The notes: generated from the letters alone by a model not told the origin. DNA of 64,000 nucleotides from Microbacterium sp. HD4P20 (GCF_019449275.2 NZ_JAHZQZ020000020.1:88255-152254), one strand, 5' to 3'; shown: positions 25,256 through 33,284, counted from the stretch's first letter. Translations and numbers: made by a program.

Positions 25256-26944
25256 TCAGTGCGCTGTTTCTCCCGGCGCGAGGGCAGCTTTGCCCGTCTT
25301 CATGATGATGACGATGTCGCCCAAGAGCGACCAGTTCTCGACGTAGGACAGATCGAGCCGGACCGACTCTTCCCATGACAGGGAGGAACGTCCGCTCACC
25401 TGCCAGAGGCCAGTGACCCCGGGCTTGGCGAGGAAGCGGCGGTGGACGTGGTCGGCGTACTTGGCTACTTCAGAGGGCAACGGAGGGCGAGGACCGACCA
25501 ATGACATCGAGCCGCCCAGAACATTGAACAGCTGAGGCAACTCATCGAGGCTGTACTTGCGCATGATGCGCCCGATCGGCGTCACGCGAGGATCGTTCTT
25601 CATCTTGAAGAGCACCTCGTTGCCGGCATCACGCTGCTGCTTCGACAGCTGTTCGAGCATGTCCTCCGCGTTCACGACCATGGAGCGGAACTTGAGCATG
25701 CGGAACTCTTTGCCGCGGAGGCCGACCCGGGTCTGCCGGAAGAGAACAGGCCCTCGGCTGGTGAGTCGAACTGTGATCGCGAGAAAGGCGAAAAGCGGGG
25801 AGAGCACGACGACCCCCATCAAGCTGGCGACGAGATCGACCGTGCGCTTCAAGAAGCGCTGCCCACGCGAGAACTTCGGTGTCTCGACGTGGATGAGCGG
25901 CAGACCGGCGACGGGGCGGGTATGAATTCGCGGTCCCGCGATGTCGGTGATGCTGGGGGCCAAGACCAAGTGTTGACGACCCGCTTCAAGGCTCCAAGAG
26001 ATCTGCTTGACCTTCATCGGGGGAAGGTCGTCAGTGCTGGTCACGGCGACAGTGTCGGCACCCGTCGCGGCGATCGCTTTGTCCACGCTGTCGACATTGC
26101 CCATGACAGGGATCGAGGTGCCAGGGATGGTGTCGGCAAGCCTTCCGGTCGGCGTGCACGCGCCCACGACGGTATAACCGGCGCTCGGCGTCCTGAGCAG
26201 TTCACGTGCGATCTGCGCCACCGATTCAGTTGAGCCCACCAACAAGACGCGGGCTGAGTACTCGCCAATGGTGCGATATGCGACGAGCCACTGCCGCCAG
26301 AGCCACCTCTCGAGCAGGAGCATGGTGACGCCGAGGGGAAGCGCGATCAGCAGGTAGCCTCTAGCGACATCAACGCGCAGGAGGAATGCCAGGATCGCGA
26401 TGAAACCGAACAGTCCGATGCTTGCCCGGGCGACCCGTACGTACTCGGTGTTCCCAGCCCCGATGACGCGATAGTCGCGCGAATCCATCAGGCTGAGTGC
26501 CCACATCCAGGCGAGCACGAGGCCCCCGGAGAACAGCCAGTAAGAGATCTCGCTCAGCCGCGCATCCTCGCGAATGGCTACTTGCGCGTTGCCCCAACCG
26601 AACCAGAGCAGCTGGGTGCCGTAGACCGCCCAGGCGAGAACGAAGAGGTCGCTGAGCAACAGACGGTTGGCATACGCCCGGCGCCACGGAGTGCGGGGGC
26701 GCGTTTCGTCTCGCTTCGCTCGCTCAACGGCCGTGGGGCGGACAGCGGGCGCGCCGGTCGGCTCTGCGAGCGAGGGGCGTGCAGGCACGTCGAAGGCTGT
26801 GTTGCCGGGTTCGGCGGTGGAGGGCGACGTCGGCGTCGCGTCGATCTGATTCGACGTCACAGTGGCGTTCCTCGTCGCGGTTGGACTCGCTTTGCCTGCC
26901 GACGCGTCGGCAGACTTACGCAAAGGCGAGTCCGGTGTCGTCAT
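25256..26944 (-). CDS. Polyprenyl-phosphate sugar-1-phosphate transferase (WbaP/CpsE type)
   Basis: This enzyme starts repeat-unit synthesis by placing a sugar-1-phosphate on undecaprenyl phosphate. The 562-residue protein has a Thr/Pro/Ala-rich N-terminal tail (1-90), four membrane helices (about 95-225), a CoA-binding-like middle domain (LLVGSTESVAQIARELL), a fifth helix near 375, and the catalytic domain with KFRSMVVNAE and DELPQLFNVLGGSMSLVGPR. Residues 72-81 are encoded by a copy of the dispersed hairpin repeat. It ends the locus on the left of the kinase genes and has its own upstream region. Confidence 0.94.
   Translation of the reverse strand: MTTPDSPLRKSADASAGKASPTATRNATVTSNQIDATPTSPSTAEPGNTAFDVPARPSLAEPTGAPAVRPTAVERAKRDETRPRTPWRRAYANRLLLSDLFVLAWAVYGTQLLWFGWGNAQVAIREDARLSEISYWLFSGGLVLAWMWALSLMDSRDYRVIGAGNTEYVRVARASIGLFGFIAILAFLLRVDVARGYLLIALPLGVTMLLLERWLWRQWLVAYRTIGEYSARVLLVGSTESVAQIARELLRTPSAGYTVVGACTPTGRLADTIPGTSIPVMGNVDSVDKAIAATGADTVAVTSTDDLPPMKVKQISWSLEAGRQHLVLAPSITDIAGPRIHTRPVAGLPLIHVETPKFSRGQRFLKRTVDLVASLMGVVVLSPLFAFLAITVRLTSRGPVLFRQTRVGLRGKEFRMLKFRSMVVNAEDMLEQLSKQQRDAGNEVLFKMKNDPRVTPIGRIMRKYSLDELPQLFNVLGGSMSLVGPRPPLPSEVAKYADHVHRRFLAKPGVTGLWQVSGRSSLSWEESVRLDLSYVENWSLLGDIVIIMKTGKAALAPGETAH
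26702..26729. repeat. Dispersed hairpin repeat, copy 3, inside the sugar transferase gene
   Basis: CGTTTCGTCTCGCTTCGCTC plus GCTCAACG is the exact reverse complement of the core at 4170-4197. The gene reads it as VERAKRDET, in its disordered N-terminal tail. Confidence 0.85.
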
Positions 26945-27114
26945 GAAACGGTCCCTCGGGGGAGGTTAGCAGGTGCGGTGTCCGCCGTGTCCTCTCCCCA
27001 GGGCTCACGAACGAGTACTCCACGTCCAGTATGAGACATGACTCATGATCGGTGGGGGCGCCTGGCTGCTCGCGACGCCAAGCGCCCTGCGATGACCTCA
27101 ACCAGGCGTGGTGG

Positions 27115-27147
27115 TGCCCACCGCGCTTGTCGGGAGCGCGGTGGGCA
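27115..27147 (-). terminator. Strong GC hairpin downstream of the kinase operon
   Basis: Perfect 12-bp stem with a nine-base loop, no T tract. It lies 360 bp beyond the stop of the last kinase-operon gene and upstream of the sugar transferase promoter, consistent with an actinobacterial U-less terminator. Confidence 0.5.
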
Positions 27148-27440
27148 GTTCGAGGTCTCGGCTATTGACGCTTCGCCGAGAGAAGCAGGCTGAGCGGACC
27201 CGCCGAGCAGGGGCGAATGGAGGAGCGCGACGATGGCGTGGTCACGGTCGGAGTGAACCGGACGCGACGACGCAGACCGACCATCACTGATCACTACTCC
27301 CCAGGCCGAATCCGCGGGCAGGATCCGGACAAATACGCTCGGCGACCCCAGCGGCGCCGTGCTGCAAGCAATGATCCGCGCTGGGCGGAGGGGTGTCAAT
27401 ACCGGGGAGGGATTGGTCCTGAGTTGCTCGTATGTCGAGG

Positions 27441-27505
27441 CGTTTCGTCTCGCTCGTTCCTCGCTCGCTCAACGAACGAGTTGCTCGCGCTCGCTCAACG
27501 AAACG
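27441..27505. repeat. Dispersed hairpin repeat, copy 4 (extended)
   Basis: This copy starts CGTTTCGTCTCGCTC, carries a short insertion, then CTCGCTCGCTCAACG, a second CGCTCGCTCAACG and CGAAACG, so it is a rearranged double copy. It lies five bases beyond the stop codon of the preceding minus-strand gene and could act in mRNA 3'-end formation. Confidence 0.75.
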
Positions 27506-27510
27506 TGGGT

Positions 27511-28392
27511 TCAGGGGATCGGGAGCGTGACCAGCGAGTCGGCCGACCAGAGGGAGAGATCGGCGCCGGCCAGATCGATCGCGGTGGGAGCGGCGGGATC
27601 CACGCCTTCGGCACAGGCGACGGGAGACGACGACTCGGCAGTGGCGCGGGAGAGGGCGACTCCGGCGCAGTCTGGTGTCGTGTGCGCCACGATGACATCG
27701 CCACCGTCGAGAGTCAGCGCGATGGCGTTCTCGGGAGCGAGCTGCTGCCACTCCTCGCCCGACCAGCTCCAGGCGCGCGCGTCGCACACGAGCGCGACGG
27801 CATCGCCCGACGCGCGCAGCCCCCACGCCTGCGCACACGGCGCGGGAACCGGGCCCGAAGGCAAGACGACGGTTGCGGCATCCGTCGGACTCACGTAGCG
27901 CGAGATCGCGAGCACATCGGGGTATGACTCCCAGAACTCGCCGTTCGTGTACGTACGCAGCGCCTGGGTCTCGCACTCGGCCATCGCGGCCACCATCTCG
28001 GCGTCCTGGGCCGAGAACGCATCGAGAGACTGCACCTGGGCGATACCGCGATACGTCGGGGTCACATCGATCCACGTCTCACCGCCGTCGGGAGAGCGCT
28101 CGACGACCGGAGCGGGGCCGTCGCATGCACCGGCGGTCGCGCGCCACCATAGCGCCCCGCCGACCGACAGGTACCGCTGCGCCTCGAGGGCGATCGGTGC
28201 GGCAGCCGGCGCCGACGGGGTCGGCGTAGGGGTCTTGACTCCCAGATCGAACGACGGCACGGGGCCGGCCTCGGCGGGCGTGGGTTCGGGGTTCGCCCGC
28301 TGATACGCCGCGATCGCCAGCACGCCGACCACGATTGCGAGCGCCGCGACAGCTGCGATGGCGATCCAGCGCGACGCGCCCCACGATCTCAT
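27511..28392 (-). CDS. Membrane-anchored extracellular protein with one Asp-box (BNR) motif
   Basis: The 293-residue protein has a short cytoplasmic start, one membrane helix (about residues 10-29), a Pro/Thr/Ala-rich linker to about 65 and an extracellular domain with six cysteines, enough for three disulfides. SPDGGETW (about residues 100-107) matches the Asp-box S-x-D-x-G-x-T-W of sialidase-type beta-propellers. Only one such box is obvious. It starts 13 bp after the tyrosine-kinase stop, so it is probably the last gene of that operon and may interact with the exported polymer. Function is not known. Confidence 0.8.
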   Translation of the reverse strand: MRSWGASRWIAIAAVAALAIVVGVLAIAAYQRANPEPTPAEAGPVPSFDLGVKTPTPTPSAPAAAPIALEAQRYLSVGGALWWRATAGACDGPAPVVERSPDGGETWIDVTPTYRGIAQVQSLDAFSAQDAEMVAAMAECETQALRTYTNGEFWESYPDVLAISRYVSPTDAATVVLPSGPVPAPCAQAWGLRASGDAVALVCDARAWSWSGEEWQQLAPENAIALTLDGGDVIVAHTTPDCAGVALSRATAESSSPVACAEGVDPAAPTAIDLAGADLSLWSADSLVTLPIP

Positions 28393-28405
28393 GCGGCGAC
28401 TCGGC

Positions 28406-30097
28406 TCAGGCAGACGGCTTGGTGAAACCGCCGGACTCGCGGATGATGTCGTCGATCGTCAATGGCGTGCTCTCGGCGGCCGGCTCGGCCGCACGCGGGC
28501 GCGACGCCGGCGCTTGAGCGGCGGGGGTGGCGGGTTGCGGGGCGAAGGACTCGCTCTGCGTCGCGCGCTCCGCGGCCGGGGGCGGTGAGGCCTGCGCCGG
28601 GGTCGACGAACGGAGCGGACCCGCGGCGGCCGAAGCCTGCTGCTTCGGCTGCTTCGGGGCGGGGGTGACCTTCGCGGGCTTGGGCCTTTTGGGGGTCTTG
28701 CCGGTCTTGACGTTCTTCGAGTCGTCGACATAGCCGTAGGCGCCGTATCCGTAGCCATAGCCGTACGCGTACGAGTCGGGGCCGCGCGTCGGCACCATCG
28801 TCATCGCGACGCCCGCGACGTGAGCACCGACCGTCTCGAGCGCATCGAGCGCGCCGGCCAGCTGATGGCGGTTGGTCTTGCCGGCCGCCACGATCACGAT
28901 GGCCCCGCCTGTCGCCTTGGCGAGGATGGCACCGTCGGTCACCGGAAGAAGCGGCGGAGCGTCGCACAGCACCACGTCGAAGTCGCGCTCGAGCACCTCG
29001 AGCAGGGCACGCATGCGGTCGGATCCGAGCAGCTCGCTCGGGTTCGGCGGAATCTTGCCGGCGGGCAGCACGTACAGCTGCCGGCCGCCCCACGGCAGCA
29101 TGACGTCGCCGATGCGGGTGCGGCCGATGAGCACGTCGGTCAGGCCCACGCCGCCCTCGATGCCGAGGTACTCGGCCACCTTCGGCTTGCGTAGGTCGGT
29201 GTCGAGCAGCGCGACGCGCTTGCCGGCATCCGCCAGCGCGATCGCCAGGTTGATCGTGGTGGTCGACTTGCCCTCGGTCGGCACACTCGACGTGATCACG
29301 AACGACGACTTTTCGCCGAGATCGAGGAACTGCAGGTTCGTGCGCATAGCGCGGAACGACTCCGAGCGCGGGCTGAGCGGATCGGCGTGCACGATGAGCG
29401 GGCGCTCGCTCGCCTTGGGGTCGAACGCGATCGTGCCGATGATCGGGCGATCGGTGAGCTGCTCGACGTCACGTGGGGTGCGGATGCGGGTGTCGAGCAC
29501 GGCGCGCAGTACGGCGATGCCCACGCCGAGCGCGAGCCCGACCAGCGCGCCGAGCGCGAGGTTGAGGGGCACGTTCGGGCTCGACGGCTCGAGCGGCGGC
29601 AGCGCGTTCTTGACCGGCGAGAGCCGCACGGGGCTGCTCGACGTTCCGTCGGGGCCCTGCACCGCCTCGATCTCGGCGACGGCCGCCGTCAGCGACGCGC
29701 CGAGCGCGTTGGCGGTCTCGGCTGCCCGCACCGCATCGGTGTCGGTAACCGTGATCGTGATGAGGGTCGTGTTGAGTGCGGCGGATGCCGTCACGTGGGT
29801 CGCGAGGCTGCTCGCGGTCGTCTCGAGTTCGAGCTCGGCGATCACCGGATTCATGACGATCGGAGTGGTGACCAGCTGGGAGTATGTCTGCACTCGAGCC
29901 TGCGTGAAGGTCGACCCCTGCTGCAGCTCCTGAATGGACGAGCCGGACTGCGTCGACACGAAGACGGTGCTCGAGGCCTCGTATTCGGGCGTGCGCGTGA
30001 GCGACCAGGCGGCCGCCACGCCGACACCGACGAGGGTCGCGACGACGATGATCACCCAGTTCTTGCGCAGGATCCGGATGTAGTCGGTGAGCTCCAT
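28406..30097 (-). CDS. Polysaccharide co-polymerase and tyrosine autokinase (Wzc/CpsCD type)
   Basis: The 563-residue protein combines an N-terminal Wzz domain with two membrane helices (about 18-38 and 185-205) and a C-terminal BY-kinase. The kinase has Walker A SSVPTEGKST (about 272-281), Walker A' LLDTDLRKPK and Walker B FDVVLCDAPP. After the kinase comes a tyrosine cluster, YAYGYGYGYGAYGYVDD (near 440-457), the likely autophosphorylation site, then a Pro/Ala/Lys-rich tail. Such kinases set chain length and export of Wzy-dependent polymers. Start at 30097 (AAAGGCGG upstream) is preferred over the longer frame to 30139. The phosphatase gene lies directly upstream. Confidence 0.93.
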   Translation of the reverse strand: MELTDYIRILRKNWVIIVVATLVGVGVAAAWSLTRTPEYEASSTVFVSTQSGSSIQELQQGSTFTQARVQTYSQLVTTPIVMNPVIAELELETTASSLATHVTASAALNTTLITITVTDTDAVRAAETANALGASLTAAVAEIEAVQGPDGTSSSPVRLSPVKNALPPLEPSSPNVPLNLALGALVGLALGVGIAVLRAVLDTRIRTPRDVEQLTDRPIIGTIAFDPKASERPLIVHADPLSPRSESFRAMRTNLQFLDLGEKSSFVITSSVPTEGKSTTTINLAIALADAGKRVALLDTDLRKPKVAEYLGIEGGVGLTDVLIGRTRIGDVMLPWGGRQLYVLPAGKIPPNPSELLGSDRMRALLEVLERDFDVVLCDAPPLLPVTDGAILAKATGGAIVIVAAGKTNRHQLAGALDALETVGAHVAGVAMTMVPTRGPDSYAYGYGYGYGAYGYVDDSKNVKTGKTPKRPKPAKVTPAPKQPKQQASAAAGPLRSSTPAQASPPPAAERATQSESFAPQPATPAAQAPASRPRAAEPAAESTPLTIDDIIRESGGFTKPSA

Positions 30098-30179
30098 GTC
30101 CGCCTTTCGGTGCCACCCCACGGGCGTTGGTTGGGCCATTTTGTCACACGGGTCACTCGCGAAACCCGCCGGGGACGAC

Positions 30180-30782
30180 TCAGGCGCTTGTCGTCGCCGC
30201 CAGCGCCACCGCGCGCACCACCTGATCGATGGCGGGCGCCAGCTGCGATGCCGACAGCTGGTAGGTCTGCCACGACCGGCGGTAAGGGTCGATCACGTCG
30301 TCTTCGTCGGGGCTTGCCGGAGGCATCGCGAGGCCGCGCCGAGCCGCGACACCCAGGCCCATCGCGCGGACGCGGGCAGCGGCATCCGTTCCGCCCTCGC
30401 CGGCGGCAGCGCGCAGCTCGTCGTCGCTCATCGTCGACGCGATGCGGGCGAACTCGCGGATCGTGAAGGTCGAGCGCAGCCGCGCGGGCGCGAGCTCTGC
30501 GACCTCACGGCGGTGGTCGCGCGTCATCGTGAGAATGAGGTCGGGCTGGGCGAGCATCGCGTCGAGCAGGAAGCGGGAGCGGTGGGTCGCGGCCACCTCG
30601 GCCGGCACGCCGAGATCGACGGCGAGCTGCACCGCCTCGTCGGTCATCGGCGCCGAGGCGAGACCGCGTGTGCCGGCGCTCGCGATGACGGGCGAGTACG
30701 GGGCGAGCTGTGCACGCAAGAGGTGCTCGGCAAGAGGCGACCGGCAGATGTTGCCCGTGCACACCGTGAGGATCTCGAACAA
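30180..30782 (-). CDS. Low-molecular-weight protein tyrosine phosphatase
   Basis: The 200-residue enzyme has the P-loop VCTGNICRSP with nucleophile Cys8 and Arg14 (C-x5-R counted from the cysteine), and DVIDPYRRS near residue 175 with the general-acid Asp. Such phosphatases (Wzb, CpsB-like) dephosphorylate the tyrosine kinase encoded next to them. A TTG at 30782 is the best start (AGGA about nine bases upstream); the frame stays open much further but overlaps the divergent CPBP gene. It precedes the kinase by 82 bp on the same strand. Confidence 0.92.
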   Translation of the reverse strand: MFEILTVCTGNICRSPLAEHLLRAQLAPYSPVIASAGTRGLASAPMTDEAVQLAVDLGVPAEVAATHRSRFLLDAMLAQPDLILTMTRDHRREVAELAPARLRSTFTIREFARIASTMSDDELRAAAGEGGTDAAARVRAMGLGVAARRGLAMPPASPDEDDVIDPYRRSWQTYQLSASQLAPAIDQVVRAVALAATTSA

Positions 30783-30816
30783 GGGAGCCGTCCTGCGCGT
30801 CGGATAACGTGGGCGA

Positions 30817-31614
30817 GTGCTCGACCAGCCTAGTGACCTCGCGACGGGATCGACCCCGCCGGCGACGCGCGCGGGGAGGCGGTCCGGCAGCGGTCGACAG
30901 CCGCGAACCGACTGGCGGCTCGGCGGCCGGACGGTGCGTGCGTGGCGCGAAGGCCTGCTGGCCGTGGCGCTCATCTCGCTCGGCATCGCCCTGCTCGCCG
31001 GCACCCTGATCGACACGCTGTGGGAGTCACCGCTGGCCGGACCAGTCGCGCTGGCCCTGATGTGGATCGGGATGCTGGTGCCCGTGGTGTTGGCCCTCAC
31101 TCGGTCGCGGCCGATCGGGCTGCTGCGGGTGCGCTGGATCGACCTGCTCTACGGCGTCGCCCTGGCCCTGCTGCTGCGTCTGATGCAGGGGTGGCTCGCG
31201 CAAGGGCTCGGAGGCGACCGCTCGCTGCCTTCGGTCACTCTCGTGGACGGCCGGCTGCCGACCTCGTGGTGGCTGACCGACGGACTTGCCTCGATCGTGA
31301 TCGCCGCCCCGCTCGAGGAGTTCTTCTTCCACGCCGTGGTGCTCGTCGCGCTGTACACGCTGATGCGACGCCCGTTCGGCAAGACAGCGGCCGGCGTCGT
31401 CGCGGGGCTTGTCAGCACCGCGCTCTTCGTCACCCTGCACGCCCTCGCGGGTGGAGCCTTGCCGGTGGATCAGGTCGTGTCGCTGCTCCTGCTGGGGCTC
31501 ACGTGCGCCGCGCTCGTGCTGCTGACCGGACGCATCTGGGGCGCCGTCATCGTGCACGCTCTCTTCAACGCGACCTGGGTCGTGCTGGTCGTTCTCGGCA
31601 CCATCTGGGGGTGA
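30817..31614 (+). CDS. CPBP-family membrane protein with altered first motif
   Basis: The 265-residue protein has about seven membrane helices after a charged 40-residue N-terminus. CPBP (Rce1-like) proteins are intramembrane proteases whose first motif is EExxxR. Here it reads EEFFFH (about residues 167-172), with histidine in the arginine position; the second motif FVTLH and a C-terminal HALFNATW are present. It is divergent from the tyrosine phosphatase. Start GTG 30817 has only a weak Shine-Dalgarno sequence. Activity is uncertain because of the substitution. Confidence 0.85.
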   Translation: MLDQPSDLATGSTPPATRAGRRSGSGRQPRTDWRLGGRTVRAWREGLLAVALISLGIALLAGTLIDTLWESPLAGPVALALMWIGMLVPVVLALTRSRPIGLLRVRWIDLLYGVALALLLRLMQGWLAQGLGGDRSLPSVTLVDGRLPTSWWLTDGLASIVIAAPLEEFFFHAVVLVALYTLMRRPFGKTAAGVVAGLVSTALFVTLHALAGGALPVDQVVSLLLLGLTCAALVLLTGRIWGAVIVHALFNATWVVLVVLGTIWG

Positions 31615-31980
31615 GGACCCGGTTCGCAGGCGCCATCACGAGAGATTGGTTGGACCAGAAGCGGTGGATTCTCGCGATTCGGCGAAATTTCTGGTTGGAC
31701 CAAACGAACTGCGATCTGCACGCCGAAAGCCGCTCGATGGCTCAGACTGCGTTCCAGCGTCGGCAATCGCTGCGCAGATCGGCGATCCTGTCCCCCATAC
31801 GGGGGACATGCCCGACCTAGCATGTTTACACATCCGTAATCCCGCGACGTGGATATATCCTGTGAGTCTCGTTAGAGTGACGAGGGCAGGTCAGTCACCC
31901 CCCCCAAGAATGGCTGCCCTCATCAACGCACGCAACGCACCTCGCCGCGTAACGTTAACTGACTGTCGGGAGTCATTCAC
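31615..31980. promoter_or_regulatory. Leader region with GntR-like sites and hairpins
   Basis: Two identical TGGTTGGACCA boxes (31647-31657 and 31692-31702), 45 bp apart, match the TGGTnnnACCA pattern of GntR/FadR-type operators. A GTCCCCC-ATAC-GGGGGAC hairpin (31790-31807) may terminate the upstream transcript. Further on, GAGGGCAG (31882-31889) and CTGCCCTC (31914-31921) can pair across a 24-base loop in the presumed 5' UTR of the surface-protein gene. No gene is present. Confidence 0.55.
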
Positions 31981-32502
31981 ATGTTCAAGAAACTTCTCAG
32001 TGCCGCCGGCATCGCCGCGGTCTTCGTCTTCGGCTCCGCTGCTGCTGCTGCAGCCGATGAGTACCCCGCCACCGCTCCGGTTGTCGCCTCTGACACCACT
32101 CTTACGCCGGGCCAGTCGGTGACCATCACCGTCAACGACCTCGGCGACTACGAATCCGTCTTGTTCAGCGCCAACGGAGGCACGCTCGCCTCCATCGTCG
32201 CCGCCGCGGGCAGCGGCACGTCCGTCGAGAAGACGGTCGTCAACGGCAGCGCTTCGGCGACCTTCACCGCACCTTCTACCGCCGGCACGTACGTCGTGAC
32301 CGTCACCGCACCCGGTGGCGAGGTGCTCGGCTCGGTCACCCTCACGGTGGCAGCAGCCGGCGGTGGCTCTGGCGGCGGCCTCCCGGCAACGGGTGGCTCG
32401 GTTCCGGCCGCGATGATCTGGGCAGGCGTCGGCGCGCTCGGCCTCGGCGGTATCGCCGTGGCAGCCGTCGCAGCTCGCCGCCGCGCGGCAGCCAGCAACT
32501 GA
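31981..32502 (+). CDS. LPXTG-anchored surface protein
   Basis: The 173-residue precursor has a signal peptide (cleavage probably after AAAAAADE or nearby, residues 22-26). A single immunoglobulin-like beta domain of about 90 residues follows, then a Gly/Ser-rich spacer and a classic sortase tail: LPATGG, a hydrophobic helix and RRRAAASN. It should be linked to the cell wall by a sortase, none of which is encoded here. GGGAG lies nine bases upstream of the ATG. The gene is followed by a strong terminator and flanked by two CPBP genes. Confidence 0.9.
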   Translation: MFKKLLSAAGIAAVFVFGSAAAAAADEYPATAPVVASDTTLTPGQSVTITVNDLGDYESVLFSANGGTLASIVAAAGSGTSVEKTVVNGSASATFTAPSTAGTYVVTVTAPGGEVLGSVTLTVAAAGGGSGGGLPATGGSVPAAMIWAGVGALGLGGIAVAAVAARRRAAASN

Positions 32503-32515
32503 CCAACGATCCCAC

Positions 32516-32545
32516 GATGACCCCGGGCGCGAGCCCGGGGTCATC
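32516..32545 (+). terminator. Intrinsic terminator after the LPXTG gene
   Basis: GATGACCCCGGGC and GCCCGGGGTCATC form a perfect 13-bp stem with a GCGA loop, followed by GTCGTTCT. It begins 14 bases after the stop codon. It also covers the first codons of the annotated downstream CPBP gene. Confidence 0.8.
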
Positions 32546-33215
32546 GTCGTTCTATCGGCGGCCGTGGATCGCCCTACTCGTCGCGGCAGCGGGCGTGGTG
32601 ATAGCCGGGCTTGTCGTCTCGCTATATAGAGGTATCGGCGCGACCGGTTGGATCGGCAGTCTCGCCGACCTGGTCATCATTTCAGTGCCCTTCGTCCTGG
32701 CCGCCGTGGTCGCCATCCGGCTTGCCGCGACGCCTGGCTTCGTGCGACGCGTGCTGCTGCGCTGGCGCTGGACCGACGTCGCATTCGGCCTCGGTGTCGG
32801 GCTGCTGGTGCGGGCCCTGCTCGAGCTGCTCGTGCCGACCACCGGATCACTGCTCGGCGGGTTCGGCACCGTCTCGATCGCCGCCGTCGCCGTGATCGCG
32901 CTCGGTGCCGCGCTCGTGACGCCGATCGTGGAGGAGCTGTTCTTCCGCGGGGTCGCGGTGGCGGCGCTGCTCGACGTCTTCGGGTCGCTCGGCCGCGTGG
33001 TTGCGGCCGTTGCGTCCGTCGCGGTGTCGACGGCGGCTTTCGTCGCCTTGCACGTCGTGGCTGCGGGCGGAATGGTGACGTGGGGTGCGCTGCTCGGTCC
33101 GCTCGCCATCGGCGTGGGCTGCGGCATCCTGTTCGCGGTGACGGGACGAGTTGCGGCGGGGATCTGTGCGCACGTGGTGAGCAACGCGATCGGCGTGGCG
33201 CTGCTGCTGGTGTGA
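32517..33215 (+). CDS. CPBP-family intramembrane protease
   Basis: The 232-residue protein has about seven membrane helices and both CPBP motifs intact: EELFFRG (about 140-146) and FVALH (about 178-182), plus HVVSNAIG at the C-terminus. Members act as proteases or bacteriocin-immunity-type proteins; the substrate is unknown. The ATG at 32517 lies inside the terminator hairpin and has no Shine-Dalgarno sequence, so a later start is possible, but no better in-frame start precedes the first membrane helix. Confidence 0.8.
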   Translation: MTPGASPGSSSFYRRPWIALLVAAAGVVIAGLVVSLYRGIGATGWIGSLADLVIISVPFVLAAVVAIRLAATPGFVRRVLLRWRWTDVAFGLGVGLLVRALLELLVPTTGSLLGGFGTVSIAAVAVIALGAALVTPIVEELFFRGVAVAALLDVFGSLGRVVAAVASVAVSTAAFVALHVVAAGGMVTWGALLGPLAIGVGCGILFAVTGRVAAGICAHVVSNAIGVALLLV

Positions 33216-33284
33216 GCGCTCGTCAGTTATCCACAGGAGCCACCACTCTCGGCGAGTGTCGTACGTTTGTTCTACTCTGGAAGT

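Larger units (their letters stand above)
26945..27510. other. Non-coding region with a strong hairpin
   Basis: About 565 bp separate the BNR-type protein from the sugar transferase. A 12-bp perfect stem (TGCCCACCGCGC 27115-27126, GCGCGGTGGGCA 27136-27147, nine-base loop) should terminate the kinase transcript. A copy of the dispersed repeat lies at 27441-27505. The part next to 26945 should hold the promoter of the sugar transferase; an ATGAG...CTCAT inverted repeat lies near 27030-27045. No gene is convincing. Confidence 0.5.

Noticed and set aside
26945..27510. Small open frames on both strands (for example 27217-27927)
   Set aside because: They run across the hairpin and the dispersed repeat, show no protein-like composition and overlap the clear minus-strand Asp-box gene.
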